The notes beneath the pieces are model-generated. The model was not told where the DNA came from and ran no database searches. It saw only the letters and a program-made list of their open reading frames with translations. This document shows positions 43,261 to 54,200 of a stretch of 64,000 bases of DNA, in pieces; the first letter of the stretch is position 1, and the number at the start of each line of letters is the position of its first letter. The DNA lies in NCBI GenBank assembly GCA_011389745.1, contig JAABTQ010000002.1, positions 186,001 through 250,000 on the forward strand, given 5' to 3'. Made by a program: the position numbers and the translations under genes. This DNA is from Desulfobacteraceae bacterium. GTDB lineage: Bacteria > Desulfobacterota > Desulfobacteria > Desulfobacterales > SKZT01.

Positions 43261-46230
43261 ATGTCTGGTAATAGGTCTGAATCCAAATCAGCGGCTCGCC
43301 TGGTCTTACTCATTGCCGTATTTGTGTTTTTGGGTGAGACATTGGTCATGATTTTTATGCCTTTGGTACCGTTTCACTCCCCTTTTCTTTCGGCTCTGAT
43401 CGATTCTTCAATGCTGATCCTTATCCTATCTCCCGCCCTGTATTTCGGGCTGTTCCGGTCATTGGTCCAAATTATCGAACACCGCAGGCAGGCTGAAGCG
43501 GAACTCAGAGAACACCATGATCATCTGGAAGAAATTGTCAAAGAGAGAACAACCGAAATCTCCGCATTGCTTGAGGGTTCGAGGGCCGTGCTCAAACATC
43601 GGGATTTTGAAACATCGGCCCGCCTCATTTTTGAAAAATGTAAAGAGACCATCGGGGCACAGGCGGGCTACATTGCCCTGGTGAACAGAGCCGGAACCGA
43701 AAACGAAATCTGGTACCTGAATTCGGGAGGGGTGACGTGTTCGGTTGATCCGTCGCTTTCCATGCCCATCAGAGGTTTTCGAAAAGTGGCTTTTGAAAAA
43801 GGAAGAGCTGTCTATGAAAATCATTTTTCTGACAGTCAGTGGCAGCAGCTTATGCCCCCGGGACATGTTTTATGTGAAAATGTTTTGTTTGCGCCGTTGA
43901 TAATCGATGAAAAACCTATCGGCCTGCTGGGCCTGGCAAACAAACCTTCAGGGTTTAATGATAATGATCTGCGCATTGCAACAGCCTTTAGTGAGCTTGC
44001 TTCCATTTCACTGCTTAACAGTCGCACACTGGAATCCTTAACCACCAGCGAGGAACGTTTAAGGTCGGTGGTGGAAACCGCCATGGATGCCATTGTTGCG
44101 GTGGACAGTCAGGGACATGTCATTTTTTGGAACCGGAGCGCAGAAAAAATGTTTGGTTATTCACCGGTTGAAATCATCGGTAAATCCGTTTGTCAAATCA
44201 TACCTCATCAATATCGTGATGCCCACAGTGCTTCATTTAAGCAGGTCATTGCCACAGGGCAATCGAATCTTGCCGGTAAAATTCATCGTTTTAACGGCTT
44301 AAAAAAAGATAACAGAGAATTCCCTCTGGAACTGACGGTTGCTTCCTGGAAAACCACGGAAGGTCTGTTTTTCACGGCCATTATTCGGGATATTTCCAGG
44401 CAAATCCAGATCGAAAACGGTCTTAAATGGGAACTGGATATCAATGCCGCGCTTTCGGCCCTTTATGAGCCGTTGATTACTCCATCGTCCTGTATCGGAG
44501 AGATCGCCGCAACTGTCCTGGAAAAAGCAAAACAGGTGACAAAGAGTGAACACGGGTATGTGTCTTCCATAAATCCGGTCACTGGTAACGCGGATATTCA
44601 TAACTACAGTGCCATGATGGACGAGGGGTGTCGTATAACACCGGAAAAAACGATTGCGTTTACCACAACTGAGGATGGACACTACGGGGGACTGTGGGGG
44701 TATGCGTTGAATACCCTGGAGCCTTTTTATACGAATGAGCCGCAAAACCACCCGTCTTCTGAAGGTCTTCCGGACGGGCATATCCCTATTAAGCGTTTTC
44801 TCGGGGTACCGGTCAAGTTGGGCCAAAAACCGGTGGGCCAGATTGCCCTTGCCAACAAGATTGGAGATTATACGGATCTTGATTTGGAGGCCATTGTTCG
44901 TGTGGCTAATTTTTATGCATTGGCTATCCAGAAACATACGACCGATGAGGCGTTGCAAAAGGCCAAGGATGAACTGGAAAAGCGGGTGGAAGAACGCACC
45001 CAGAAATTGTTGCTGGCTAATTTAAATCTGGAAAACGAAATCGAAGAACGCAAACTTGCGGAAGCAGAACTGAAAAAAAACAAAGGCATGCTTCGGGCAA
45101 CATTTGACGGCATTTCAGAGCCGCTGATTCTGGTAGATAGGCAGATGCGTGTTAAAATCATGAACAAGGGCGCGGAAAAATATTACGGGATAACCGATTT
45201 TAATGATATCTACGGGAAGTTTTGTTATGAGGCGGCTGGAAAATCGGGCCCATGTGATGCATGTCAGATTCCTTCGGTGGTTTCAGAAGGCAAAGGGATC
45301 ACTTTTGAACGAAAAAATCCGGATAATCCCGAAAGACTGGAACAGATCGTCATCTATCCGATAAAAGATGACAATGATGAAACCGGAGACGCCATCATTC
45401 GCGTTACCGATATTACGGAGGCTAAACAATTTGAAAGGATGCTCATTCAAAGCGAAAAAATGGCCTCCCTGGGGGTGCTGGTCTCCAGTGTCGCTCATGA
45501 AATCAATAACCCCAACAATTTCGTTACGTTTAATATCCCCATTTTAAGAGATTATGTCCAGGAAATGCTTCCCATCATGGACACTTATGCGGAAAAACAC
45601 CCTGAACTGGAATTGTGTCATATGCCGTACCCGCAATTTCGTCGGGATATTTTCAAGCTGCTGGAGAATGTTGAACACGGTTCCGGACGTATCAGTTCCT
45701 TTGTGTCCAATCTGAGGGAATTTGCCCAGAGCGGCGGTTTGAAACCATTCAGCTGGGTTGATCTTCCAGCCTTGGCTGACAAGGTCTTGTCCATATGTCA
45801 AAACAAAATACGAAAAACCGTTAAATCCTTAATTAAAGACGTTCCCGGGGGATTGCCCAAAATATACTCCGATCCCTACACCCTGGAGCAGGTTTTGATA
45901 AATCTGCTGATCAATGCGGCCCAGGCCGCTGATAAACCGGATTCCTGGGTGAAACTGACCGTCGCGGTCAATGATGAATGGAAAAATCATACCATTATAC
46001 AGGTCAGTGACAATGGATGCGGAATTGACCATAAGAACCGTTTGAATATTTTTGATCCTTTTTTCACCACCAAAGCGTCTCTGGAAGGCACGGGATTGGG
46101 GTTGTATGTTTGTCATAATCTGGTGGAGGGTCTGGGCGGGAGGATCGAGGTGGAAAGCAAACCCGGGGAGGGGAGCACGTTTACGGTGATCCTGCCGGAT
46201 AAGGAACGGAGGCAAAAACCGAGAGTCTGA
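43261..46230 (+). CDS. Large membrane multi-sensor histidine kinase (GAF-PAS-GAF-PAS-HisKA)
   Basis: Two N-terminal helices (ARLVLLIAVFVFLGETLVMI; SALIDSSMLILILSPALYFG) and a coiled coil precede a GAF domain, a PAS (VETAMDAIVAVDSQGHVIFW), a second GAF (VTKSEHGYVSSI), a coiled coil (KAKDELEKRVEERTQKLLLA) and a third PAS (PLILVDRQMRVKIMNKGAEK) with PCDACQIP. The kinase core has SVAHEINNPNNFVTFNI, NLLINAAQAAD, DNGCGID and GLGLYVCHNL. It should signal to the NtrC-like regulator at 47513, now separated by a toxin-antitoxin pair and repeats. Confidence 0.92.
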   Translation: MSGNRSESKSAARLVLLIAVFVFLGETLVMIFMPLVPFHSPFLSALIDSSMLILILSPALYFGLFRSLVQIIEHRRQAEAELREHHDHLEEIVKERTTEISALLEGSRAVLKHRDFETSARLIFEKCKETIGAQAGYIALVNRAGTENEIWYLNSGGVTCSVDPSLSMPIRGFRKVAFEKGRAVYENHFSDSQWQQLMPPGHVLCENVLFAPLIIDEKPIGLLGLANKPSGFNDNDLRIATAFSELASISLLNSRTLESLTTSEERLRSVVETAMDAIVAVDSQGHVIFWNRSAEKMFGYSPVEIIGKSVCQIIPHQYRDAHSASFKQVIATGQSNLAGKIHRFNGLKKDNREFPLELTVASWKTTEGLFFTAIIRDISRQIQIENGLKWELDINAALSALYEPLITPSSCIGEIAATVLEKAKQVTKSEHGYVSSINPVTGNADIHNYSAMMDEGCRITPEKTIAFTTTEDGHYGGLWGYALNTLEPFYTNEPQNHPSSEGLPDGHIPIKRFLGVPVKLGQKPVGQIALANKIGDYTDLDLEAIVRVANFYALAIQKHTTDEALQKAKDELEKRVEERTQKLLLANLNLENEIEERKLAEAELKKNKGMLRATFDGISEPLILVDRQMRVKIMNKGAEKYYGITDFNDIYGKFCYEAAGKSGPCDACQIPSVVSEGKGITFERKNPDNPERLEQIVIYPIKDDNDETGDAIIRVTDITEAKQFERMLIQSEKMASLGVLVSSVAHEINNPNNFVTFNIPILRDYVQEMLPIMDTYAEKHPELELCHMPYPQFRRDIFKLLENVEHGSGRISSFVSNLREFAQSGGLKPFSWVDLPALADKVLSICQNKIRKTVKSLIKDVPGGLPKIYSDPYTLEQVLINLLINAAQAADKPDSWVKLTVAVNDEWKNHTIIQVSDNGCGIDHKNRLNIFDPFFTTKASLEGTGLGLYVCHNLVEGLGGRIEVESKPGEGSTFTVILPDKERRQKPRV

Positions 46231-46350
46231 TGAGCAACCCGGTTTTTTGATGTAAAAAATACGGTGTTCAGAGTTCGCGAGTCAGGTGTTCAGTATTCAG
46301 TGTTCAGTGTTCAGAAAAACGAAAGGTTTCAGGGAATGTGCACGGGACTT

Positions 46351-46675
46351 GTCATTCTGAGGGAGCGACTCGCAGGGGCTTGATGGCTGAAAAGAAAATA
46401 TTTTCCGGTGCGCAGCTTGAAACCATGGCGACCGAAGAATCTCGGGTTGCAAGTTGGCAGGGTGAGATTCTTCGTCGGCCGGAAAATCAGTGCCGACTGA
46501 CAGAGGGTATCGTTGGCCTCCTCAGAATGACATTGTCGGAGAATTTGTCATTCTGAGGGAGCAACTCGCAGTGGATCTATGACTAAATCGAAGATATTTT
46601 CCAAAATACTGATTGAAATCCTGGCGACCGAAGAATCTTCAGACTCAGTACTCTGGAACGAAAGATTCTTCCAAA
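46351..46675. repeat. Family B MITE array, one full and one partial copy
   Basis: 46351-46531 is a 181-bp element bounded by perfect 12-bp inverted ends, GTCATTCTGAGG and CCTCAGAATGAC, with inner GGCGACCGAAGAATCT. A spacer ATTGTCGGAGAATTT leads into a second, 3'-truncated copy (46547-46675). The same design, same spacer, recurs at 48892-49174. The rest of the gap 46231-46756 holds no gene. Confidence 0.88.
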
Positions 46676-46756
46676 TGAAATCGCTCACTTTAGTTGCATA
46701 TAGCCATAATGATGTCTATAATATTGAAGGCGATACAATTTAAACAAGGAGTAGCC

Positions 46757-47047
46757 ATGATACTTCAGAAAGAATATTCAATTGCTGAAGCAAAAAATAA
46801 GCTTCCATCCATTATCCATAATGTTGAAACCGGTGGTTCGGTAAAATTGACCCGCTATGGCAAGCCGGTGGCTGTTTTACTATCCATGCGGGAATATGAG
46901 AAACTCCGAAAAAGCACCAAAGGATTTTGGAAAGCTCTTTTGGAATTTCGGATCAATCTAATTGGAGAAAATATCGACATTTCCGATTCCGATTTTGAAA
47001 ATCTGCGGGATAATTCGGAGGGAAGAAAGGTTTCCTTTTTACAATGA
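46757..47047 (+). CDS. Phd/YefM-family antitoxin
   Basis: ATG 46757, five bases after AAGGAG, gives a 96-aa protein: SIAEAKNKLPSIIHNVETGG, VKLTRYGKPVAVLLSMREYEKL is the Phd/YefM DNA-binding module, and the acidic C-terminus (ENIDISDSDFENLRDN) should wrap the toxin. Its final codons overlap the toxin start (ATGA), the usual coupling of type II modules. It represses its own promoter in known systems. Confidence 0.9.
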   Translation: MILQKEYSIAEAKNKLPSIIHNVETGGSVKLTRYGKPVAVLLSMREYEKLRKSTKGFWKALLEFRINLIGENIDISDSDFENLRDNSEGRKVSFLQ

Positions 47048-47466
47048 GGTATTTATTGGATACGAATGTCATTTCGGAATCGGTAAAAACAATGCCTAAT
47101 GAGGTTGTATTGACTTTACTGGAAAAACATCAAAATGAAATCGCTTTAGCCGCTCCGGTATGGCATGAACTTAATTTTGGCTGTGAGCGTCTATCCACCT
47201 CCCGTAAACGAAGACTCATTGAAACTTTTCTGGATGATGTTATCAGACCCAACATTGTTATTTTGCCCTATGATGATAGAGCTGCCCGGTGGCATGCAAT
47301 TGAGTGTGCCCGATTGGTCGGCCTGGGTTTAACACCATCTTTCATCGAAGGTCAAATAGCTGCCGTTTCCATTGTCAACAACCTTATTCTGGTGACGAGA
47401 AATGTACAGGATTATACGGTATTTACGGGGTTAAAGATTGAAAATTGGCATACTCAACAAATCTGA
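47044..47466 (+). CDS. PIN-domain toxin (VapC-like)
   Basis: This 140-aa PIN-domain ribonuclease has MRYLLDTNVISE (first acid), VWHELNFGCERL (Glu), and YDDRAARWHAIECARL with SFIEGQIAAVSIVNNLILVT, where a D/E-rich catalytic set is expected. The third acid, normally Asp in D.QIAA, is Glu here (EGQIAA), a conservative change. Targets of VapC toxins are tRNA or rRNA. The pair with the Phd-type antitoxin is a type II system, bracketed by family B repeats. Confidence 0.88.
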   Translation: MRYLLDTNVISESVKTMPNEVVLTLLEKHQNEIALAAPVWHELNFGCERLSTSRKRRLIETFLDDVIRPNIVILPYDDRAARWHAIECARLVGLGLTPSFIEGQIAAVSIVNNLILVTRNVQDYTVFTGLKIENWHTQQI

Positions 47467-47512
47467 AAACGTTTCTATTTGAGAAACTTATATATCAGGG
47501 AGAAAAACCGGA

Positions 47513-48886
47513 ATGAAAAACAGCATCATTGTGATTGATGATGAACGCGATTTTCTGGAAAGTGTGCAACGGGGGTTGATTACATCCGGCTTTAAAAATT
47601 TGAAAACCGAGGTCAATCCCCTTGAAGCCTTATCCCGGTTTGAAAACGGGGAAGAATTTCATATTGCCCTGATCGATATTACCATGCCGGGCATGGACGG
47701 CATGGAATTGCTCGAAAAGATAAAAAATACCAGCCCGAAAACCGAATGTATCATGATTACCGCTGTGGATGAAGCCCGGGTGGCGGTGCAATGTCTTCGA
47801 AAAGGGGCCTATGATTATCTGGTCAAACCGATTTCAAAGGAAGATCTGATACTTTCCATGAACCGGGCCCTGGAGAGAAAACGGTTGATGGATATCCTGG
47901 ATCTGGGAAAAAAGAAACTAGTTCCCGGGGTGGAAAATGAGAAAGCTTTTAAATCCATCATCACAAAATCGGAAAATATATTAAGGATTTTAAAGGAGGC
48001 TGAACTTCATGCGGCCAGTGATGTGCCGGTTTTGATTACCGGAGAGACCGGCACCGGAAAGGAAATGCTGGCCAGGGCCGTTCATGCTGCCAGTTATCGG
48101 GCCGATTTTCTCTTTACCCCCATCAATATGGATGCCATCAGCAGCACCTTGTTTGATGCCGAATTTTTTGGGCATACCAAAGGCGCTTTTACCGGAGCGG
48201 CCCAGGATCGTGCCGGCTATCTGGAAACCACCAACAAAGGTACGCTTCTTCTGGATGAAATCGGGAGTATGCCCCTGGATCTTCAGGGAAAATTGCTAAG
48301 GGTGCTTCAGGACGGCGAGTATATCAAGATCGGCACCAGCGTTACCCGCAGGACGGACGTGCGTATCCTTGCAGCCACCAACCAGGACTTGGAAAAGATG
48401 ATGGCCAGAAAGCTGTTTCGAAAAGACCTGTTTTACCGCCTCCGGGGCGGTTGGCTGCACCTTCCGCCCCTGAAAGAAAGAAAAGATGACATCCCTCTGC
48501 TGATCGGCAAATTCCATGAAGAATATTGCGGTACTCCGGATTTGGATATTTCGGAAAACGCCATGTGGCTGCTGATGGAATATAACTATCCCGGCAATAT
48601 CCGGGAACTGAAAACCATCATTCAATCGGCGGTCAACCTTGCCCAGGGAAAAACCATCACCGCAGAACATCTTCCTGCAAATGTATCCGGATGCAGGGAA
48701 TCAGGCAAAAACAGTGGCGATTTGAATTCAGGTGCACTTCAGGTCAAACCTCTTGCGGCTGTGGAAAAAGAGTATGTCCTTAAAGTGTATGAGCAGACCG
48801 GAAGAAACAAGGCCCAAACCTCCAAGCTGCTGGGTATCGGGTTAAATACCCTTAGGCGAAGGCTGGATGACTATAATGTTTCATGA
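47513..48886 (+). CDS. NtrC-family sigma-54-dependent response regulator
   Basis: A receiver (IIVIDDERDFL ... ALIDITMPGMDGM, KPIS) is followed by an AAA+ domain with GETGTGKEMLARAVH (Walker A), GAFTGAAQD (sigma-54 contact), GTLLLDEIGSMPLDLQGKLL (Walker B region) and RDLFYRLRGGW, then a Fis-type helix-turn-helix GRNKAQTSKLLGIGLNTLRR. It activates sigma-54 promoters and is the only such activator in the window, where three good -24/-12 sites occur. Its ribosome site is GGGAG. The likely partner kinase is at 43261. Confidence 0.95.
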   Translation: MKNSIIVIDDERDFLESVQRGLITSGFKNLKTEVNPLEALSRFENGEEFHIALIDITMPGMDGMELLEKIKNTSPKTECIMITAVDEARVAVQCLRKGAYDYLVKPISKEDLILSMNRALERKRLMDILDLGKKKLVPGVENEKAFKSIITKSENILRILKEAELHAASDVPVLITGETGTGKEMLARAVHAASYRADFLFTPINMDAISSTLFDAEFFGHTKGAFTGAAQDRAGYLETTNKGTLLLDEIGSMPLDLQGKLLRVLQDGEYIKIGTSVTRRTDVRILAATNQDLEKMMARKLFRKDLFYRLRGGWLHLPPLKERKDDIPLLIGKFHEEYCGTPDLDISENAMWLLMEYNYPGNIRELKTIIQSAVNLAQGKTITAEHLPANVSGCRESGKNSGDLNSGALQVKPLAAVEKEYVLKVYEQTGRNKAQTSKLLGIGLNTLRRRLDDYNVS

Positions 48887-48891
48887 TTTTC

Positions 48892-49174
48892 GGATGCAAG
48901 TTGTCAACGAAAGATTCTTCGTCGGCCAAATATGAGGTGCCGGACAGCAACTTAAGGTGTCGGCCTCCTCAGAATGACATCGTCGGAGAATTTGTCATTC
49001 TGAGGGAGCGACCAGCAGTAACATGATGGCTGGAAAGAAAACATTTTCCGATATGTTGATTCAAACCACGGCGACCGAAGAATCTCCGGTTGCAAGTTGT
49101 CAGCGAAAGATTCTTCGTCGGCCAAATATGAAATGCCGGACAGCAACTTAAAGTGTCGGTCTCCTCAGAATGAC
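48892..49174. repeat. Family B MITE array, one partial and one full copy
   Basis: A 5'-truncated copy (48892-48978) ends in CCTCAGAATGAC; spacer ATCGTCGGAGAATTT; then a full 181-bp copy (48994-49174) from GTCATTCTGAGG to CCTCAGAATGAC with inner inverted AAGAATCT/AGATTCTT. This mirrors the array at 46351-46675 on the other side of the toxin-antitoxin/regulator block. A fragment occurs at 49770-49790, and the remainder up to 49820 has no gene. Confidence 0.88.
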
Positions 49175-49637
49175 AACGTAAGACGATAGAAAGAAAGACT
49201 AAATTCAATCCTGCCTCTTCATAGTTTTATCTATCCAAAAACAACCGCTCCAAATTGGAAATCCTGCTTTAACATTCTGAATTAAAATAATATTTCATTT
49301 CAACACGTCCCAAAGTGGACTGCCGGCACTTCAAATTCCCCTGATGGGTCATGACAATATGCCTGATGTAATGATCTGTTCATCAACAGGTGTATTGGTT
49401 GTAGCATAAAAATCCACTCGGCGGACTCTGCGTAAAAATCTGCGTGGCTCTACGAGGAATAAATTCCCGGTATCTTGAAAGCACGGTATTTAATCTCGCT
49501 GATTTCCACTGAGATATTCGCTGAGTTTCGCAGTTGTTTTTTTTGAAAAATTGTGATTAAATAAAGCATCGTGGCTAAAAATATTGTAGCAAATCAAAGG
49601 GCTTATCCAGCCGTGTGCAGAGAGCCGGCTTTTCTGA

Positions 49638-49653
49638 TGGCATAGTACTTGCT
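49638..49653 (+). promoter_or_regulatory. Sigma-54 promoter upstream of the PilZ gene
   Basis: TGGCATAGTACTTGCT matches TGGCAY-N5-TTGCW with exact GG-N10-GC spacing. It lies about 190 bases before ATG 49830 and points toward it. Confidence 0.72.
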
Positions 49654-49829
49654 ATCTATTGTGGAACATGAATATAAGGATTAAGAATATTTAATTGTCC
49701 TTAAATTAAGAGTGCAAAAATCACATTTTGCAAAAGGATGCAACGGCTTCAGCACTCCTTCAATTGTTGCCATTCTGAGGCAGCGACTCGCGACATCTTG
49801 ATGTTAACTTCTGTGGGTGAATGATTATT

Positions 49830-50195
49830 ATGGCTGAGTCCGGCATAGAGCGAAGAAAATCCAAACGTCATCCGGTTTCGGAAGGCAACCTGTTTGTCTG
49901 CAGCCACGGGTCGGATAATCCTTTGGCCGTGAAAGATATCAGCAGCCATGGGCTCCAGTTTGTCTATTTTCCTGATATTTGTGCTGCCCCGGATTATCAT
50001 CTGATCGATATTATGCAACATTCTCGTGCCTATTTTTGTATGGCCGGCGTTTGCTGCCAAACCGTTTATGATATCCCCTCCCTTTCGGAACATCTTTCCT
50101 TCAGCGGAGTCCGCACACGGGTCGCAGGGGTGGAATTTGCCGATCTTACCGAAGAGCAACAGGTAAAGCTTTCCGGCCTGCTTACTGCCTTGTAA
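49830..50195 (+). CDS. PilZ-domain c-di-GMP-binding protein
   Basis: ERRKSKRHPVSEG near the N-terminus is the RxxxR c-di-GMP-binding loop, and VKDISSHGLQFV is the following (D/N)xSxxG strand. The rest is short beta-rich PilZ (about 121 aa), with RVAGVEFADLTEEQQ at the end. It should sense c-di-GMP in the cytoplasm. I prefer ATG 49830 over 49821, which lies directly on the ribosome site GGGTGA. It stands alone between repeats with a sigma-54 promoter. Confidence 0.88.
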   Translation: MAESGIERRKSKRHPVSEGNLFVCSHGSDNPLAVKDISSHGLQFVYFPDICAAPDYHLIDIMQHSRAYFCMAGVCCQTVYDIPSLSEHLSFSGVRTRVAGVEFADLTEEQQVKLSGLLTAL

Positions 50196-51058
50196 AATTC
50201 TATGTTTTTCAGCTTTATTATTCTTCAAAGTAACTTTCCACAAGTCCTCTTCTGAAAAGCAACACCCGGAAGTGCCCCATTGAAAAGGGGAAATTTGGGG
50301 GGATTTTTAAAACTTTTTTATGTCATCCCGGGATTATCCGAAAGGGATATAAAGATTGCAGTGAACACACCAATCCTGACAGGACTGATCGAATAAAAAT
50401 GTCCAAATTCCCATGTCACGTCAGGGACAAGATATTTATACTAAATGAAGCGATTTGTCAGCAGCTATCCGTCATTCCAGCGGAGGTTGGAATCCAGGAG
50501 ATGAACCCAACAACCTGGATACCGGCCTTCGCCCGTATGACGTTAAACTCTTCCTCGAAATTGGATCGCTTATTTTAGGTTATAGCCAAGCCGGTATAAA
50601 AAAATCATAAGTCCCGCAGGGACGACATATTACAGTTCATCTAAAAGTCTAAGCCCTTTTTATCTTGTCTTTCAAACCCGGTTCCTCCGGCCCCAGTGTA
50701 CATTGAATCAAATGTGGATCTGGTGCCATAAACGGTCATTCTGAGGAGGACAACGACACCGTTTGTTCGTTGGTGAAAAATACTTGTCCGACGAAGAATC
50801 TTGTTTCTTCAGCGATCATCATTTTTTGGCGGAACATTCCTCAGCCGGTTTCAAAAAAAATCCAAAAAGAAACGTTCTAAATTGGCATCTATTCTATAAG
50901 TTCTTGAATCTCAATCAAATTATAAAATTAACATTCCAAATTGGTATGAAGGGGCATCCGGCTGTTGGTGGACAGAACCGCATCCAATGCAACGCTATAG
51001 AGGCATAATGCGTTGAAATTATAATAATTAATTTTATTTCCAATCCGTTTTTGGACAG
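50196..51058. other. Gene-free region with MITEs before the oxidase operon
   Basis: 50441-50579 is a complete family A element bounded by CTAAATGAAGCG and CGCTTATTTTAG arms with inner CGTCATTCCAGCGGAGG and GCCTTCGCCCGTATGACG. Partial family B pieces (GTCATTCTGAGGAGG, 50736 onward) are also present. No protein is encoded convincingly. Confidence 0.75.
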
Positions 51059-51074
51059 TGGCACATTAGTTGCC
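51059..51074 (+). promoter_or_regulatory. Sigma-54 promoter of the multicopper oxidase operon
   Basis: TGGCACATTAGTTGCC matches the -24/-12 consensus TGGCAC-N5-TTGC exactly, with GG-N10-GC spacing. It lies about 157 bases before the oxidase ATG at 51231. Confidence 0.8.
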
Positions 51075-51230
51075 ATTAACGACTTTGCAGGCAAACATAA
51101 ATGATAAAAAACCAACAAAATCATTTTATTTCAAAAAGGAGCGAAAAATAAAAATATAAAGGATTCAAATGTAAGGACAAAGGTTTTTTTTAATGCACTT
51201 GTATCAAAAATTTATACAAGGAGAAATGAA

Positions 51231-54200
51231 ATGAGCAAAAATAAAAAATGGATATTCATGACTATGGCAATGGTGGTGGTGATTTTTGCCTGGGGGCTTT
51301 ACCCGGCAGGAGCGAAAAACACCAAAACACCACCGGGACAAGAAAAAAAAGCGGCAAAAGTAACCCAAGCCGAAAGAGATGCTGCGGCTGCCCGGGCGTT
51401 GCAGGATGGCAAACTAAACCCGCTGATGGTGGACATGCAGACGACGCCGGAAGAGCCGGGCGAAGCACCGCGGTACTTCAGCCACCCCAACTACGCCAAT
51501 AGCCCTCTGCCTGAGATTTCAGGCGCGACCATCTCGGTCGGCAACCCGTTGATCGATCGGCAATACGCCTCTGATTACCCGGTGGACGTGGGCGAGTTGG
51601 CCCCAGTCTTCGTGGTCCTACCGGCTCCATTGCCCGATGGAATGATCCAGTCATTCCAAACCTGGAACCAGGCGGATAGGGGCGCGAGTCCGTTTCCATC
51701 GGCGGGCAATGTGTTCCATGCCTACGTGCTGCGCCCGACTGGTAACGCCAACGAGTTCACCGTAGTATTCGATAGCGGTTTGCTCACCGTACCAGATTTG
51801 ACGGACCCGGCTGCAAGCCAGATCGCTACGTTCGGCGTGGCCAACCTGGCTGTCCAGGCCGGCGACCTGCTCGCTTTCTATGGGCAGGGCATCCCGGTTG
51901 ACGCAGACGGGGGGCCAGACGTCCTGCACTACCCTGCCGCCCAACCGCTGCAAGGTAAGAACATCACCCTCGGCAGCGCCAATTATCCGGTCTTCCCCCA
52001 GGCGCGCACCTATTCCTTCGGGGCGCAGGTGCTCGATATGGCGAACCCGATCATCACGGGCGGCATTCGCAAGTTCGTCGATGGATTGTCCGGGTTAGGT
52101 GCCGGCGCGATGAACAACCTCGATCAGTACATCCCGGTGGCGGTTCCCGACACGACCACCTACTCCGGCTCGGACTATTATGTTATCGAACTGGGAGAGT
52201 ACACCGAGCAGATGCATTCCGATCTGGAACCGACCACCCTGCGCGGCTACCGCCAGGAAGGCGGTGACTACCACTACCTGGGGCCCGCCATCGTGGCCGA
52301 GAAAGACCGCCCCGTGCGCATCCTGTTCCGCAACCTGCTGCCGTCCGGCGCAGCGGGCAACCTGTTTATCCCGGTGGACACCACCGTGATGGGCTCGGGC
52401 ATGACCGCTACGGGTCACGTGATGGACCCCACGATGGTCGACCCGCAGGTTCCCATGTGCAACGAGCCGGATCCAATGATGAAGGCGCAGATGGTGGCCG
52501 ACGGCCGCTGCTACGCCGAAAACCGCGCCACCCTGCACCTTCACGGCGGGATCACTCCCTGGATCTCCGACGGCACGCCCCACCAGTGGATCACGCCTGG
52601 GGATCAGTCCACTCCTTACCCGGAGGGCGTCAGTGTGGTGCCTGTGCCCGACATGGACCCCCCGGCTGACGGTGAAATGACCTTCTTCTACACCAACCAG
52701 CAGAGCGCCCGGTTGATGTTCTACCACGACCACGCCTGGGGCATCACCCGCCTGAACGTTTACGCCGGCGAGGCAGCGCCTTATATTGTTACCGATGCTA
52801 CCGAGAAGGCGCTGATCGACGAGGGATTAATCCCCGGACCGGATGACACCATCCCGCTGGTGGTCCAGGACAAGACCTTCGTGCCGCCTTTGGCCCAACT
52901 CATGGAACAGGATGAGACCTGGGACATGGACCGCTGGGGCGGCGAAGGCAGCCTGTGGCTGCCCCACGTCTACTCCCCGGCCCAGAACCCGGGCGACGCC
53001 TCGGGCGTCAACGAGTACGGCCGCTGGGCCTACGGCCCCTGGTTCTGGCCGCCCACAAGCAGCATCGAATACGGGCCGATCGACAACCCCTACTATGACG
53101 AGGACTGCAACCCTGACATTGAATGGTGCGAGCCGCCGCTGATGCCGGGCACGCCATTCAACTCAATGGGCATGGAAGCGTTCATGGATACGCCCGTGGT
53201 GAACGGTACGGCCTACCCGACCCTCACCGTGGACCCGAAGGCCTACCGCTTCCGCGTGCTGAACGCGGCCAACGATCGCTTTTTCAACTTGTCGCTTTAC
53301 GTGGCTGTCGACGCCAACGGTAACCCGTGCGATGCCGCCAACAACAATCCGGTGCCCGAATCCACCGGCGTGGCCTGCACCGAGGTGATGCTGAACCCTG
53401 CTGAGGTGGCGGCTGCCCTGGAAGATTCGACTATTTTCCCGACTCCTGTGGTTGGGACCGAGGGGCCGGACTGGATTGCGATCGGCACCGAGGGCGGCTT
53501 CCTGCCGGCTCCGGTCGTCATCCCGGCCCAGCCCACAACCTGGGTCAACGATCCGACCCTGTTCAACGCTGGTAACGTGGACAAACACTCGCTGCTGGCC
53601 GCCCCGGCCGAGCGGCATGACGTGATCGTGGATTTCTCCCAGTTCGCCGGTTACACACTGATCCTGTACAATGACGCCCCGGCAGCTTTTCCGGCGCGCG
53701 ACCCGCGCTACGACTACTACACGGGTGACGGAGATTACCGCGACACGGGCGGCACGCAGTCCACTCTGCCCGGCTACGGGCCGAACATCCGCACCGTCAT
53801 GCAGATCAAGGTCAATAGCGGGGCAGGTGTGAGTTTCAACCTTGCTGCGCTGCAAAACGCCTTCAGGTCCGAGAACCTGGGTGGAATGGGCGTGTTCGAA
53901 TCCGGCCAGAAGCCGATTATCGTGGGGCAGGCAGAGTACAACGCTGCCTATGGCACATCTTTTACAACCAATGGTCCTCGCAACGGGACCGCGCAGATAT
54001 ACGATACGTCGCTGACCTTCGACACCCTCAGTGGCAATGAGCTTACCATCGATTTAAAACCCAAGATGATCCAGGACGAGATGGGTGAGGCGTTCGACTT
54101 GGAGTACGGGCGCATGAGCGGATTTTTAGGAGTGGAGACGCCCAACGCCCAGGCCGGTCTGCAGAACATGATACTGTACGGTTACACATTCCCGCCCACT

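Noticed and set aside
50763-51124. Short ORFs 81 and 69 aa around the oxidase promoter
   Set aside because: They overlap repeats and the sigma-54 site and have no domain features.
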